Below, in pieces: positions 47,667 through 59,559 of a stretch of 64,000 bases of DNA. The translations under genes and the position numbers were made by a program. Below the pieces are notes generated by a model, which had not been told where the DNA came from, ran no database searches, and saw nothing but the letters and a program-made list of their open reading frames with translations. Source of the DNA: Brachionus manjavacas (Eukaryota; Rotifera; Eurotatoria; Ploima; Brachionidae); assembly GCA_019054805.1 (NCBI GenBank), contig JAHQIY010000006.1, positions 5,952,001 through 6,016,000 on the forward strand, read 5' to 3'. Position 1 is the stretch's first letter, and each line of letters opens with the position of its first letter.

Positions 47667-49940
47667 ATGCATACAGCAAAATTCGATAACAAAGAAAAAC
47701 TAAAAAATATAATTGTCAATTATATGAAAGATAGAGGCTTGACTGATTTGAAGGGATGACACAGAACGTCTAGTTCACATTTCCTAGAAATTTGTGAAAA
47801 ATACTTCGAAAAATCAAAAGAATATTTAAAATTGGAAGCCCTTAATTTATATGTAAAATGGAGACGAAACGATAATGGGATTAAAAAATACATATTAGAA
47901 GAGCTACGTTGCAATGAAAAACTCTCAACTAATTCAGAAAAAATCCTCAGCATCATGAATTTGTTTTTTCATATGATGAATGGAAAAATTTAGAAGAAAC
48001 AATTACTTCAGCAAGAAGGAAAAAATTTTTATCAGCAGCAAATGCATTAATATCAAAGAAAATTCAATCAGATGGAATAAATTGCTTATTCAAGCTCAAA
48101 AACAATTATTTTTGTTCTGTTAGATGTAATAATTATTCAAAAAATTTTTGGAATGGAACTTTGAAGTGTGTTCGTTGTAGCAAAGAGTTTAAATCGTTTA
48201 TAAAGACAGAACCATTTGAAAATTCCAATTGCAAACTGATATTAATTTCAGAGACAAATTTTTGTAAAGAAAAAGTAAATTTTGCAATTTTATCAAATAA
48301 TCTATCGAGAATTGAACGAAAAGCCATTCAAAAAGATATTTATTCTAAAGGTCTTATCAATTTTCAAACCGAAAACGATTTTTTAGAAGATGATGATTTT
48401 AAAAAACGTGAAATTAGTTATACGTCTCTAAGAAAACTCAAAAGTCAATTCAGACACAGATTTCAGCTAAATAATGATCTTCGAATTGATTCTGACGCTA
48501 CAAAACTAGTATTTGATCTTTTGGTACCAAAAACATCAAAGTCCTTAATTGAAGGATATATACAAGAAGTTGTTTCAAATCCATTTGGCGCGCTTTTGGT
48601 ATCAGAAAAACAAGCAAAAATGTGGGGTGTTATTCAAGAAAACAACCCAGTTTGGTTTTTTGATGCAACTGGTAAATTAATGCTAAAGCTAAAGGATCAA
48701 CAAGAAATTTTATTATATTCTATTGTTTGTCATGATCAGACTTTTAAAAACTTAATCCCTATCGCCGATTTTTTATCAAGTTCAAATGACACCATAACAA
48801 TTTACTGTTTTTTAAAAAAAATTATCGAAAGATTTCATAAATATTCTTTTTTTCGATACCCGAAATTTTTCATTACCGACTTTTCATGGGCAAACATTAA
48901 TGCATCTTTGAGGGCTTTAAATAATCTAGAAATCATGGATTATTTAGAGCTTGCATACGAACTCATAGTAAAAAAAAACATGTGGGCCTCTTTACGAATA
49001 AAAACATGTGTCTATATTTGTTCGACTCATTTGCTAAAAAATGTTATTGATGAAACCGAAAAAATTGTTGGTAGTGGAAGTTTACAATCAAATGGTCATG
49101 TAAAAAACTTTTATATGTAGCTTTAGCTTACTTCAGAATAGCACATCAATCGAGGAACTTTGCCAAATTTTTGAATGCATTCAAATTATTTTCATGACAA
49201 AATTCGAAAATGAAATTTTAACCCAAAAAATCCAAAAGCTAGAATTCTTTTTATCCACTAGGAATGCAAAATGGCTAAATAACATATGCTATGATAAGAA
49301 TAAGATGGAAAATGATATCAAGAAACAAATTTTCTTTTTCGAAAATAATGATCAAAATTTATTGCAGGAATCACCTTTTGCCAAATTTTTTCTCGATCTT
49401 TTAAGAGTAAATCAGAAAATTATAGATAATATAAATGAAAACAATGTCTTGATGCTAAAGAACATATTTTATTCACCTAGACTTTTTGAAATAATAAAAA
49501 AGAAGCTTCATTTGGCGCCTTTATGGACAGGTTTAATGATTAATAGCGAATTTCATGGCAAAACTCGTTTTTCAAATAATAACGTTGAGAGTTGGTTTAA
49601 GCATTTGAAAAATAGTGTCTTAAATATAAATAAGCGTGTTCGATCTTGTCGTTTACTATTCCTAAGTGAAATTTCTACGCCTTTGTATTTCTATATTAAT
49701 CATAAGTATAAAGAATTCTATGAAGACATAGCGAATATCAGGCTCGGCACACTTCGAAAGAGAGAAAATTCAGACCATAGAGAAATGTGGAAATTTAAGA
49801 AACCGGCAAAAAATTGTGTTGGTTACCATAATGTTGTTTTCAATATTGACAAGCAAAAAAATGAGAATGATATACCAAAGGAAAACTTTTTGTTGACATT
49901 TATAGTGAAGGGTCAAAAAATTGGAAAATTCAGCAAATGA
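47667..49940 (+). pseudogene. DDE transposase of the broad MULE/KDZ kind (unit A)
   Basis: Frame from ATG 47667, with a shift of -1 near the A and T runs at about 47938-47965, a 37-base phase-0 intron (49100-49136, GTAAAA...TTCAG), and a stop at 49940. About 745 residues. An N-terminal cysteine cluster (FCSVRC, then CVRC, about 48113-48175) is followed by the catalytic core: WFFDATGKLM (Asp codon 48662), FITDFSWANINASLRALN (Asp codon 48878), CSTHLLKNV, and NNVESWFKHLKN (Glu codon 49587). D-D-E spacing with a large insertion between the second Asp and Glu fits Mutator-related and KDZ transposases. Unit A has a private TGA at 47757 where unit B has GGA. The -1 shift occurs in both units. The core from 47990 to 49940 is otherwise open here. 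Confidence 0.8.
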
Positions 49941-50115
49941 AATTGAAATAATCGATACAGAAGTTCCAATGGATATTGACAAAAAACATGAAAATAATTT
50001 CGGAAATTTTATCTATTTTAAAATTGCAAATTTTCTAATCCGAAAAAAGGCAATTGACGATATTTTAACAAATAAATGGCTTACTGATAATGTAAATATT
50101 TCGAAAATTATTTAG
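49921..50115 (+). other. Short acidic frame after the transposase (unit A)
   Basis: Overlaps the end of the transposase frame beside an A run and encodes NEIEIIDTEVPMDID then a helical tail ending NVNISKII. It could be the true C-terminus of the transposase after a one-base error, or no gene. The same is found at 58273-58467. Confidence 0.3.
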
Positions 50116-50147
50116 ATAAATTTATTTATTTCTAAATTAAGGAATTA

Positions 50148-50883
50148 ATGGCTTTTGCAAAATGCGTTGTTAGTAACTCTAAAAAGAAAATTTTAATTCT
50201 CGATTGTTTTCATTCAACTCAGATTTTTAATGAAGGAAAATTAAATAGTGAAATTGGACTTGGAAATTATTTTGAAGTAGGTTTCTAATTAATAAGTAAA
50301 AGCTCTTGTTAAAAAATTATTCAAGTTTAAAAATTTTGATGTAATTTTCGGTTTTATTAATGAAAACTTAAATCATTGGTCAATGATGTTTATTGAATTA
50401 AACGGAAGTAAATTTTACTATGTTGATCCATTAGGAGAAAAAATAGAAAATCAGAAAAAATCTTTTGAAAACTGGAAGTAAGTATAAGTCAGTTTTTCAT
50501 CTAAAATGTATCTGTATATATTTTTTTAAAGAAGATTTGCTTCTACCGTTGAATCACTGAATAATAGAAATTGGAAACAAGCAAAATGTGATCATTCACT
50601 TCAAAATGATCCTAATAATTGTGGGGTATTTGTGAGCTTCTTTCTAAAATGTCTTGTAGAGGGAAAACCGCTCTTTTTCAATACGTTGAATAGTTCACTT
50701 CAAAAATTGCGTTCTGAAATGATTCGTACCTTCAGAAAAAATTCTAGTGAAAATTTCTGTTCCAAATGTGGTTCAGAAATCAAAACATTTAAAAATATTG
50801 TGAAAGGTGATTGCTTTCATAAATTTCACCAATCATGTATTGAAAATTATGAATTAAATCAGTCATGTCCAATTTGTTTTTAA
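50148..50883 (+). CDS. C48 (Ulp1-type) cysteine protease fused to a RING-H2 finger (unit A)
   Basis: Three exons, 50148-50276, 50326-50477 and 50532-50883, with introns of 49 and 54 bases, give 210 residues with no lesion. The protease core shows His60 (NHWSMMFIEL), Asp77 (YYVDPLG), Gln118 and Cys124 (QNDPNNCGVFV), the order and spacing of the Ulp1/SENP family. Residues 170-209 form a RING-H2 finger: C170xxC173, C188xH190, H193xxC196, C206xxC209. The expected activities are removal of SUMO-like modifiers and RING-type E3 ligation. Such fusions are unusual for host SENPs, which lack RING fingers. It is the last gene of the block and lies about 70 bases before the duplication junction. Confidence 0.85.
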
Positions 50884-50956
50884 AATAAATGATTTGACAA
50901 AAATTTTTTTTAATATATATTTAACAAATATATCTGTTAAATTAAATTGTAAATTT

Positions 50957-51727
50957 AAAATCAGGCCTTTGAGTAATATTTGTAAAAACAATTTCATTAC
51001 TTGTATGAGAGAAGTGAAATTGGTTTTCCATATCTAATTCAAAAGCCTGATTTCAGTCTTGAGCTTAATTAAGTAACTAAAAGGAAACAAAAATCAGGCT
51101 TTTGATTAGGAAATGGGAGAACAATTTCATAACTTGTATGAGAGAAGTGAAATTGTTTTTCAATATCTAATTCAAAAGCCTGATTTTCATCTAAAGTTCA
51201 TTCAAGTACCTAAAAGCACGATTAAAAAAATCAGGCTTTTGAATAAGACTTGGTAAAAACAATTTCATAACTTGTATGAGAGAAGTGAAATTGGTTTTCC
51301 ATATTTTATTCAAAAGCCTGATTTCAGTTTTGGACAAATTTTAGCATAAAAACCCAAAATTAAAATCAGGCCTTTGAGTAAGATTTGGAAAAACAATTTC
51401 ATAACTTGTATGAGAGAAGTGAAATTGGTTTTCCATATCTAATTCAAAAGCCTGATTTCAGTCTTGAGCTAAATTAAGTAATTAAAAGGAAATAAAAATC
51501 AGGCTTTTGATTAGGAAATGGGAGAACAATTTCATAACTTGTATGAGAGAAGTGAAATTGGTTTTCCATATCTAATTCAAAAGCCTGATTTCAGTCTTGA
51601 GCTTAATTAAGTAACTAAAAGGAAACAAAAATCAGTCTTTTGAATTAGACATGGTAAAAACGATTTCATAACTTATTTGACATAAGTGAAAATGATTTTC
51701 CATTTTTTATTCACATGCTTGATTTCA
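50957..51727. repeat. Hairpin array B (six units)
   Basis: Copies of hairpins 18-23 of array A, including the degenerate last one, carried along by the tandem duplication. Spacing and arm variants are the same. Confidence 0.95.
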
Positions 51728-53217
51728 GTCTTGAGCAAATTTAAGTAAATAAAACTTAAAAAATGTCAGAATTTTTATGTAAAATATAAAAGAAATAATT
51801 TTTTTATTTTTAATCTTTGATTACATTTTAAAATATTTTTTTAATTTAGTTTTGTCATTGCCATTTTTCGACATTCAAATCAAATTTCAACTTCGATGGA
51901 ACTGCTTTTTCAGGTAGTATAAATTATTGGATGTATTTCTTATGAAATTCGTTTTCTTAACCTCTAGACTGATGGCTGATATTTTTCTTTTAAAGTCTCT
52001 AATTATCTGACTTCTTTAAATTTTATAAAATTAATAATAAAATTCATTTTTTAATAATATAAAATTTAAGAAGTAAGAAATTAAAAGATAGCTTAATTTA
52101 ATCTTAAGCTTAATCCTTTTTTATAAATAGCAGATAAATATCATAGCCATTAGAGGGAGAATGAATTCTATAGCTCTGTAGGTAGGACATTTTCGGGCCG
52201 TACGCGTGGGACCGTACGTAAATATATTCTTGCACATTAATAAATAAATTAGGGCTGCCCACCCAGTAAGATTTCCGACAATGACATGGAGGCTTAACGA
52301 CCCGAAGTGATCATTACCTTGAGGTTGACTTAACGACTCATCTCTCATTGTATGCATGTGGCTCGGGAGTCCAAGGAGGCGCCTAAGTCGAGAACTTCAT
52401 GTTCTAGCTGACTTTTGATCGAGTAGGCGAATCTGGAAGGCGAACTGAGATCATGCAAGGTTTCGAGAACAATATGATCTTTAGAGTTTTTAACCGGTCG
52501 TAAAAAATCTTTAATTCTTCATTTATTTTAAAATTTTTTAATTCGGATGGACACTTAATCGGGTAAATGTGTAGAGGGATTCGATTTTTATCAATTTCTT
52601 TTACCGCTTGTTTCACAATAACTCGGTCTATTGAGAAATTACTTACTAAAGAGTTGATAGGAGGAAGTCTTGTGCTCGAAGTTAACTCGGTTGGTGTCTG
52701 TCCTAGGTTTTTTTCAAATCAACATACGAAAAAATGATATGATGCAATAGACGCAAGCAAACAATTTGTCTTTCAACACGAATGGTTATCAAAACAGATG
52801 ATTTTTTTGATTTTTTTTATTAATTGTTTTTGTTAAATCTTTAATTTTTTGTTTTTTTTTTTTTAATTTTAATTTTTTTAAAATAAATTTAGATTGATAA
52901 ATAAATAATCACAATATCAAATTTTTTTTTTATTAAATCAGTTGCTAATTATCGAAGAAAATTTATGAAAAATATCATAGAATGCATAGAATTATGCTGT
53001 GTCAATTATCACTCAAAGAATTATCTGCTTTTCACCGTGAATACAAAAATAAACTTTTTAATTTATATTTTTGAATAACTTGTTAATAAATGATTTTTAA
53101 TAAATTTTTTTTTTATTTCTTTTTTACAGTAATAACAAACTGTTTTAAATTTATTTTTACCACCTCTTTTATAAATCGTTTTGATTTTTTTACTTTAGAT
53201 AATATACAAAAATTAAC
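51728..53217. other. Non-coding leader of unit B
   Basis: Copy of 43372-44864, including the GC-richer block at 52121-52710. In this copy the second minus-strand frame of that block is uninterrupted for about 100 codons. No domain recognised. Confidence 0.35.
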
Positions 53218-54574
53218 ATGGTTAACCCAGCGAAACTCATTAAAAGGGATATCAGAGCCCTGCTCCGAAAAGCTTTTCATGAATTCAACAAAATTCATGG
53301 GGTTGGCGCATTAAACGCTCGAAAATTCAAAGAATTAATGAAAGGTATCCTATTTTTCATTATTTTAATTTTATTAATTTTTAATTTAATTAGAAAAAGG
53401 TTTAAAATTTGACAAAAGTGACGAAGAAATAGCCAACTTATCGAAAGAAAAAGGCTTGGTCAATTTTTGGGTGGAGTACGATGGTAAAGAAACTTTTAAA
53501 ATAAGAGAATATGACGACGCGGTTTCACATGTCCTCAAATTCAAAAGTCATGAACTTGACTTAGAGGTAAATTTAAAATTTCTTTTTCTTTTGGTAATTT
53601 TTAATTATTTTTTGTTAAGAGTGAATCTTTGTATTCGGAAAATCGAACGTTAAGTACTGTTTGTGATTCGAAAAAAGTATTTTTTATCTACTAATTTTAT
53701 TTATCTTTAAATTATTTTTTAATAGATGTCAAATCGTGATCTGGATAAGGAACGAATTAAAAACTGTTTCCTTAAATGCAAAAAGCTGATGGGAAATGAG
53801 CTTGGCATTGAGAACATTGATGAAATGAACGAATATTGCACTAGTAAGTTTTACATATAATTAGAAGAATTTTTTTGTAATTTTTTATGTTTATTAATTA
53901 AGTCAATAATATTGAACTTCCAGGCTTTCAAATGGATGATTCAATATATTCAAGAAATATTGTCGGCTTTGATATCTTTCAAGGCATCTTCACCATAAAA
54001 CAAAATGATAAAACGGAAGATGAAATGAAATCGATTAGAATTGCAAATAAAAATGTCAAATCGAGTATCACGATATCAAAACTAAGTGAATTTCAAGGCA
54101 AAGATGATAAAGATAAGCAACCCGAGATTATTGTCTCGTCAGAAGAAATTTCAAAAGAAACGACATCTGAAATAAAAGTAATGCTTTAACAAATTTTAAA
54201 TATTAATGAACTTTAAATATTTTTAGGAAATTCCCGAATATGTCCACCCAGACGATATTTATTTCGACTTTGATGAAATTTTGGACACGAGAGTCCGAAA
54301 AAATAAGCGTCAGGCAAAAATTAAGTGGTCCAAACTCGGCGGAATCGATTTCAAACCGTATTATTTATTTTAACTAAAAAAAATTTTGTTTTTAGTTTTA
54401 TAATTCTTTTTCAATAGTACTTGGGAGAATTTTTCAATGATAAATCCTGGCTTTCAAAATGAAAGACCTGAGAGACCAGCAAAAGAAGATAGTGCAATTG
54501 TCCATATTTCTGACATGCAAAGTCAGAAAGGAACTTTGAATGAATTCAAAAAAAGGCGAAAATACAAATTTTAA
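53218..54574 (+). CDS. Unknown six-exon gene, intact copy (319 residues)
   Basis: Exons 53218-53344, 53394-53566, 53726-53843, 53924-54177, 54227-54357 and 54418-54574 join in frame with GT-AG introns of 49-159 bases. The start is MVNPAKLIKRDIRALLRKAF. The N-terminal third is helical and basic (HEFNKIHGVGALNARKFKEL), the middle has a mixed segment (VNFWVEYDGKETFKIREYDD) and a Lys/Asp/Glu linker, and the end is basic (FKKRRKYKF, a possible nuclear signal). The exon 5 donor at 54358 lies just before an alternative stop at 54371, so a shorter form is possible by intron retention. I do not recognise the family. As the first gene of the block it could be a DNA-binding or accessory protein of the element. 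Confidence 0.65.
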
Positions 54575-55239
54575 ATTAATAGATTTTATTTTTAGTTTTA
54601 TTTTAAAATAAAATATTGATAATGAATCGTCATCTTCTAGAATTTTCTTCTTTCGCTTTCACTTTTAACTTATAAGTCTTCAATTGCCTCAATTTTCATT
54701 ATAAAAGAATTTTTTAATCTTTAATGCTTAAAGCAACCATTAATGTGTTGATAAAAATGAAAAAATTCCATTTACAACAAAAAAACTAAGAAATTAGGTA
54801 TTTTTTTTATTCAAAAATTTTTAAAATGAAATTTTAAAAATTTTAAACTAAATTAATCAATTTTTGAATCAACTCTAGAATGAAAGCGTTGTGAGTTATA
54901 AAAAATAGATCAGGCAGACCGGAAGAAAAAATGGTTTATTTTTCTATTATAATTTTTATTACCAATATATAATTAAAAAAAAATAAAATAATCAATAAAT
55001 ATTTTAAATTGAATCTTGTTCATTTTTTTAAAGAATTTTTAAAGAAATTATTAACTTTAAAATTTTCAATAGAAAATTCAAAAAGCTCATAAATAGGCTT
55101 CTTTTATAATTTTATTTTACTTCTTTTTAATTAGAGTTCCCGCTTAGAGACGAAATAAATTTTGTTGTTTTTGAATTTAATATATTAAATTATTAATTAT
55201 TCTACTTTATTTTTAGAAAATTAGAAATTTAAACCGAAA

Positions 55240-55821
55240 ATGTCCATACATATATCTAATATAATTAATGATCCACAAACAATGCATTTATCCTATGAAA
55301 TGGGTGGTGTTTTCGAATTAGATACAGGAAATATCACCAATATTCAGAACGGAAGTCCAGAAACACTGTTACTGGAATCAATTCCAATATTTCCTATATC
55401 CGATGAACTAATTTCATGGCATACGCATCCAATTTCGTCGAATATCAGGAAAAATAACTATCAAGGACAGTTTGACGAAAATGAAATTAAAATTCATTTT
55501 GACGCATTTCCATCGCCAATCGATATTGAAAACTTACTGAAAGCAGCCTTTCATTATGAAGCTGACACTCAGTAAATTATCTTTTCTGAACAAGGCAACT
55601 TTATAATTCAAACATTTATTTTTTCCAATCAACAATTGGATGAAATAAAAAAAAAAGAAATAGAAGAAGATATAAACGATATTTGTGATGTAATGTCGAA
55701 TATCTCAGTGTCTTCTCATAATTGCGAAAGCATTTCTGTGGAGAATATAGTCGAAAACTATCTAGCAGATTTCGAAAATTCTAACATAAATTTTTTAAAA
55801 TTAAGCATTTTTTTTAACTAA
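55240..55821 (+). CDS. JAMM/MPN-like metalloprotease with an in-frame TAA (unit B)
   Basis: Identical in protein to the unit A copy, with the same candidate Glu20, His61, His63, Ser92 and Asp95 and the same TAA at 55573-55575. The shared upstream motif lies at 55014. Conservation of both the motif residues and the stop in the two units is seen directly; protease activity is inferred. Confidence 0.6.
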
Positions 55822-56020
55822 TAATAACTTTAATAAATTGATTTAATAAAAATTTTGTTTATACACAACCCTGAACAAATTATATTTATGATTCATTTTA
55901 AATAAAATATTTCAAAATCTTGTTCATTTTTTTAAAGAATTTTTAAAGAAATTATTTTCTTTAAAGCAAACTCTTTACATCTGAAAATTAAAAAAAATTT
56001 AAATTTTAGTATTTATTAAA

Positions 56021-58292
56021 ATGCATACAGCAAAATTCGATAACAAAGAAAAACTAAAAAATATAATTGTCAATTATATGAAAGATAGAGGCTTGACTGA
56101 TTTGAAGGGAGGACACAGAACGTCTAGTTCACATTTCCTAGAAATTTGTGAAAAATACTTCGAAAAATCAAAAGAATATTTAAAATTGGAAGCCCTTAAT
56201 TTATATGTAAAATGGAGACGAAACGATAATGGGATTAAAAAATACATATTAGAAGAGCTACGTTGCAATGAAAAACTCTCAACTAATTCAGAAAAAATCC
56301 TCAGCATCATGAATTTGTTTTTTCATATGATGAATGGAAAAATTTAGAAGAAACAATTACTTCAGCAAGAAGGAAAAAATTTTTATCAGCAGCAAATGCA
56401 TTAATATCAAAGAAAATTCAATCAGATGGAATAAATTGCTTATTCAAGCTCAAAAACAATTATTTTTGTTCTGTTAGATGTAATAATTATTCAAAAAATT
56501 TTTGGAATGGAACTTTGAAGTGTGTTCGTTGTAGCAAAGAGTTTAAATCGTTTATAAAGACAGAACCATTTGAAAATTCCAATTGCAAACTGATATTAAT
56601 TTCAGAGACAAATTTTTGTAAAGAAAAAGTAAATTTTGCAATTTTATCAAATAATCTATCGAGAATTGAACGAAAAGCCATTCAAAAAGATATTTATTCT
56701 AAAGGTCTTATCAATTTTCAAACCGAAAACGATTTTTTAGAAGATGATGATTTTAAAAAACGTGAAATTAGTTATACGTCTCTAAGAAAACTCAAAAGTC
56801 AATTCAGACACAGATTTCAGCTAAATAATGATCTTCGAATTGATTCTGACGCTACAAAACTAGTATTTGATCTTTTGGTACCAAAAACATCAAAGTCCTT
56901 AATTGAAGGATATATACAAGAAGTTGTTTCAAATCCATTTGGCGCGCTTTTGGTATCAGAAAAACAAGCAAAAATGTGGGGTGTTATTCAAGAAAACAAC
57001 CCAGTTTGGTTTTTTGATGCAACTGGTAAATTAATGCTAAAGCTAAAGGATCAACAAGAAATTTTATTATATTCTATTGTTTGTCATGATCAGACTTTTA
57101 AAAACTTAATCCCTATCGCCGATTTTTTATCAAGTTCAAATGACACCATAACAATTTACTGTTTTTTAAAAAAAATTATCGAAAGATTTCATAAATATTC
57201 TTTTTTCGATACCCGAAATTTTTCATTACCGACTTTTCATGGGCAAACATTAATGCATCTTTGAGGGCTTTAAATAATCTAGAAATCATGGATTATTTAG
57301 AGCTTGCATACGAACTCATAGTAAAAAAAAACATGTGGGCCTCTTTACGAATAAAAACATGTGTCTATATTTGTTCGACTCATTTGCTAAAAAATGTTAT
57401 TGATGAAACCGAAAAAATTGTTGGTAGTGGAAGTTTACAATCAAATGGTCATGTAAAAAACTTTTATATGTAGCTTTAGCTTACTTCAGAATAGCACATC
57501 AATCGAGGAACTTTGCCAAATTTTTGAATGCATTCAAATTATTTTCATGACAAAATTCGAAAATGAAATTTTAACCCAAAAAATCCAAAAGCTAGAATTC
57601 TTTTTATCCACTAGGAATGCAAAATGGCTAAATAACATATGCTATGATAAGAATAAGATGGAAAATGATATCAAGAAACAAATTTTCTTTTTCGAAAATA
57701 ATGATCAAAATTTATTGCAGGAATCACCTTTTGCCAAATTTTTTCTCGATCTTTTAAGAGTAAATCAGAAAATTATAGATAATATAAATGAAAACAATGT
57801 CTTGATGCTAAAGAACATATTTTATTCACCTAGACTTTTTGAAATAATAAAAAGAAGCTTCATTTGGCGCCTTTATGGACAGGTTTAATGATTAATAGCG
57901 AATTTCATGGCAAAACTCGTTTTTCAAATAATAACGTTGAGAGTTGGTTTAAGCATTTGAAAAATAGTGTCTTAAATATAAATAAGCGTGTTCGATCTTG
58001 TCGTTTACTATTCCTAAGTGAAATTTCTACGCCTTTGTATTTCTATATTAATCATAAGTATAAAGAATTCTATGAAGACATAGCGAATATCAGGCTCGGC
58101 ACACTTCGAAAGAGAGAAAATTCAGACCATAGAGAAATGTGGAAATTTAAGAAACCGGCAAAAAATTGTGTTGGTTACCATAATGTTGTTTTCAATATTG
58201 ACAAGCAAAAAAATGAGAATGATATACCAAAGGAAAACTTTTTGTTGACATTTATAGTGAAGGGTCAAAAAATTGGAAAATTCAGCAAATGA
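56021..58292 (+). pseudogene. DDE transposase (unit B, frameshifted)
   Basis: Copy of 47667-49940. The N-terminal frame is open to 56347 (no TGA at 56111). It shares the -1 shift near 56292-56320 and the 37-base intron at 57453-57489. It has two private one-base losses: a T in the run near 57204, which cuts the second catalytic Asp segment out of frame, and an A near 57853. The catalytic segments themselves are unchanged. Confidence 0.8.
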
Positions 58293-58499
58293 AATTGAAA
58301 TAATCGATACAGAAGTTCCAATGGATATTGACAAAAAACATGAAAATAATTTCGGAAATTTTATCTATTTTAAAATTGCAAATTTTCTAATCCGAAAAAA
58401 GGCAATTGACGATATTTTAACAAATAAATGGCTTACTGATAATGTAAATATTTCGAAAATTATTTAGATAAATTTATTTATTTCTAAATTAAGGAATTA

Positions 58500-59234
58500 A
58501 TGGCTTTTGCAAAATGCGTTGTTAGTAACTCTAAAAGAAAATTTTAATTCTCGATTGTTTTCATTCAACTCAGATTTTTAATGAAGGAAAATTAAATAGT
58601 GAAATTGGACTTGGAAATTATTTTGAAGTAGGTTTCTAATTAATAAGTAAAAGCTCTTGTTAAAAAATTATTCAAGTTTAAAAATTTTGATGTAATTTTC
58701 GGTTTTATTAATGAAAACTTAAATCATTGGTCAATGATGTTTATTGAATTAAACGGAAGTAAATTTTACTATGTTGATCCATTAGGAGAAAAAATAGAAA
58801 ATCAGAAAAAATCTTTTGAAAACTGGAAGTAAGTATAAGTCAGTTTTTCATCTAAAATGTATCTGTATATATTTTTTTAAAGAAGATTTGCTTCTACCGT
58901 TGAATCACTGAATAATAGAAATTGGAAACAAGCAAAATGTGATCATTCACTTCAAAATGATCCTAATAATTGTGGGGTATTTGTGAGCTTCTTTCTAAAA
59001 TGTCTTGTAGAGGGAAAACCGCTCTTTTTCAATACGTTGAATAGTTCACTTCAAAAATTGCGTTCTGAAATGATTCGTACCTTCAGAAAAAATTCTAGTG
59101 AAAATTTCTGTTCCAAATGTGGTTCAGAAATCAAAACATTTAAAAATATTGTGAAAGGTGATTGCTTTCATAAATTTCACCAATCATGTATTGAAAATTA
59201 TGAATTAAATCAGTCATGTCCAATTTGTTTTTAA
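58500..59234 (+). pseudogene. C48 protease-RING gene, unit B copy (one-base deletion)
   Basis: Exons 58500-58627, 58677-58828 and 58883-59234 match unit A. One A is missing in exon 1 (TCTAAAAGAAAA against TCTAAAAAGAAAA), which breaks the frame before the protease core. Catalytic and RING residues are otherwise unchanged. Confidence 0.75.
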
Positions 59235-59559
59235 AATAAATGATTTGACAAAAATTTTTTTAATATATATTTAACAAATAAATCTGTTAAATTAAATTGT
59301 AAATTTTAACTAAATAATTACGAAGGTAATAAGATTATTAACCATATTTTACTAAAAGTATTTATAATTTGGCTTTCCAGCGAGTGTGCTCACTTAATAA
59401 GCTAATTAAAATTTTAATAAAGTTAAACTAGAATTATTTTAGGCCTTTTAAATCCACAAAGTCTTAAAATTAAATTTTTAATCTTCTAAAATTAATTTAA
59501 AATTTAAAACTGTAATTTAGACAAAACCTATACAATATTTGAATATTTTAAATTCAAAA

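Larger units (their letters stand above)
42601..50956 (+). repeat. Tandem duplication, unit A (about 8.35 kb)
   Basis: From hairpin 18 of array A through the end of the C48-RING gene, this matches 50957-59308 with only scattered substitutions and homopolymer indels. The left edge is in the hairpin array and the right edge is unique sequence (AAATTGTAAATTT), with just a few bases of microhomology at the junction near 50951-50957. Confidence 0.95.
50957..59308 (+). repeat. Tandem duplication, unit B
   Basis: Second copy of the 8.35 kb unit. True substitutions relative to unit A (for example GGA/TGA at 56111, CAATAGACG against CAATGGACG near 52746) show that it is a real second copy and not an assembly echo. 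Confidence 0.95.

Noticed and set aside
48133..48327. Minus-strand frames inside the transposase, repeated at 56487
   Set aside because: They lie opposite the catalytic-domain coding sequence and are shadows.
49100..49140. A frameshift after GHVKNFYM in the transposase
   Set aside because: A 37-base GT-AG intron explains the change and is present in both copies with both flanking frames open.
50276..50300. A 16- or 22-base mini-intron in the C48-RING gene
   Set aside because: A normal 49-base intron (50277-50325, GTAGGT...TTCAAG with CTAAT inside) also restores the frame and fits intron sizes in the window.
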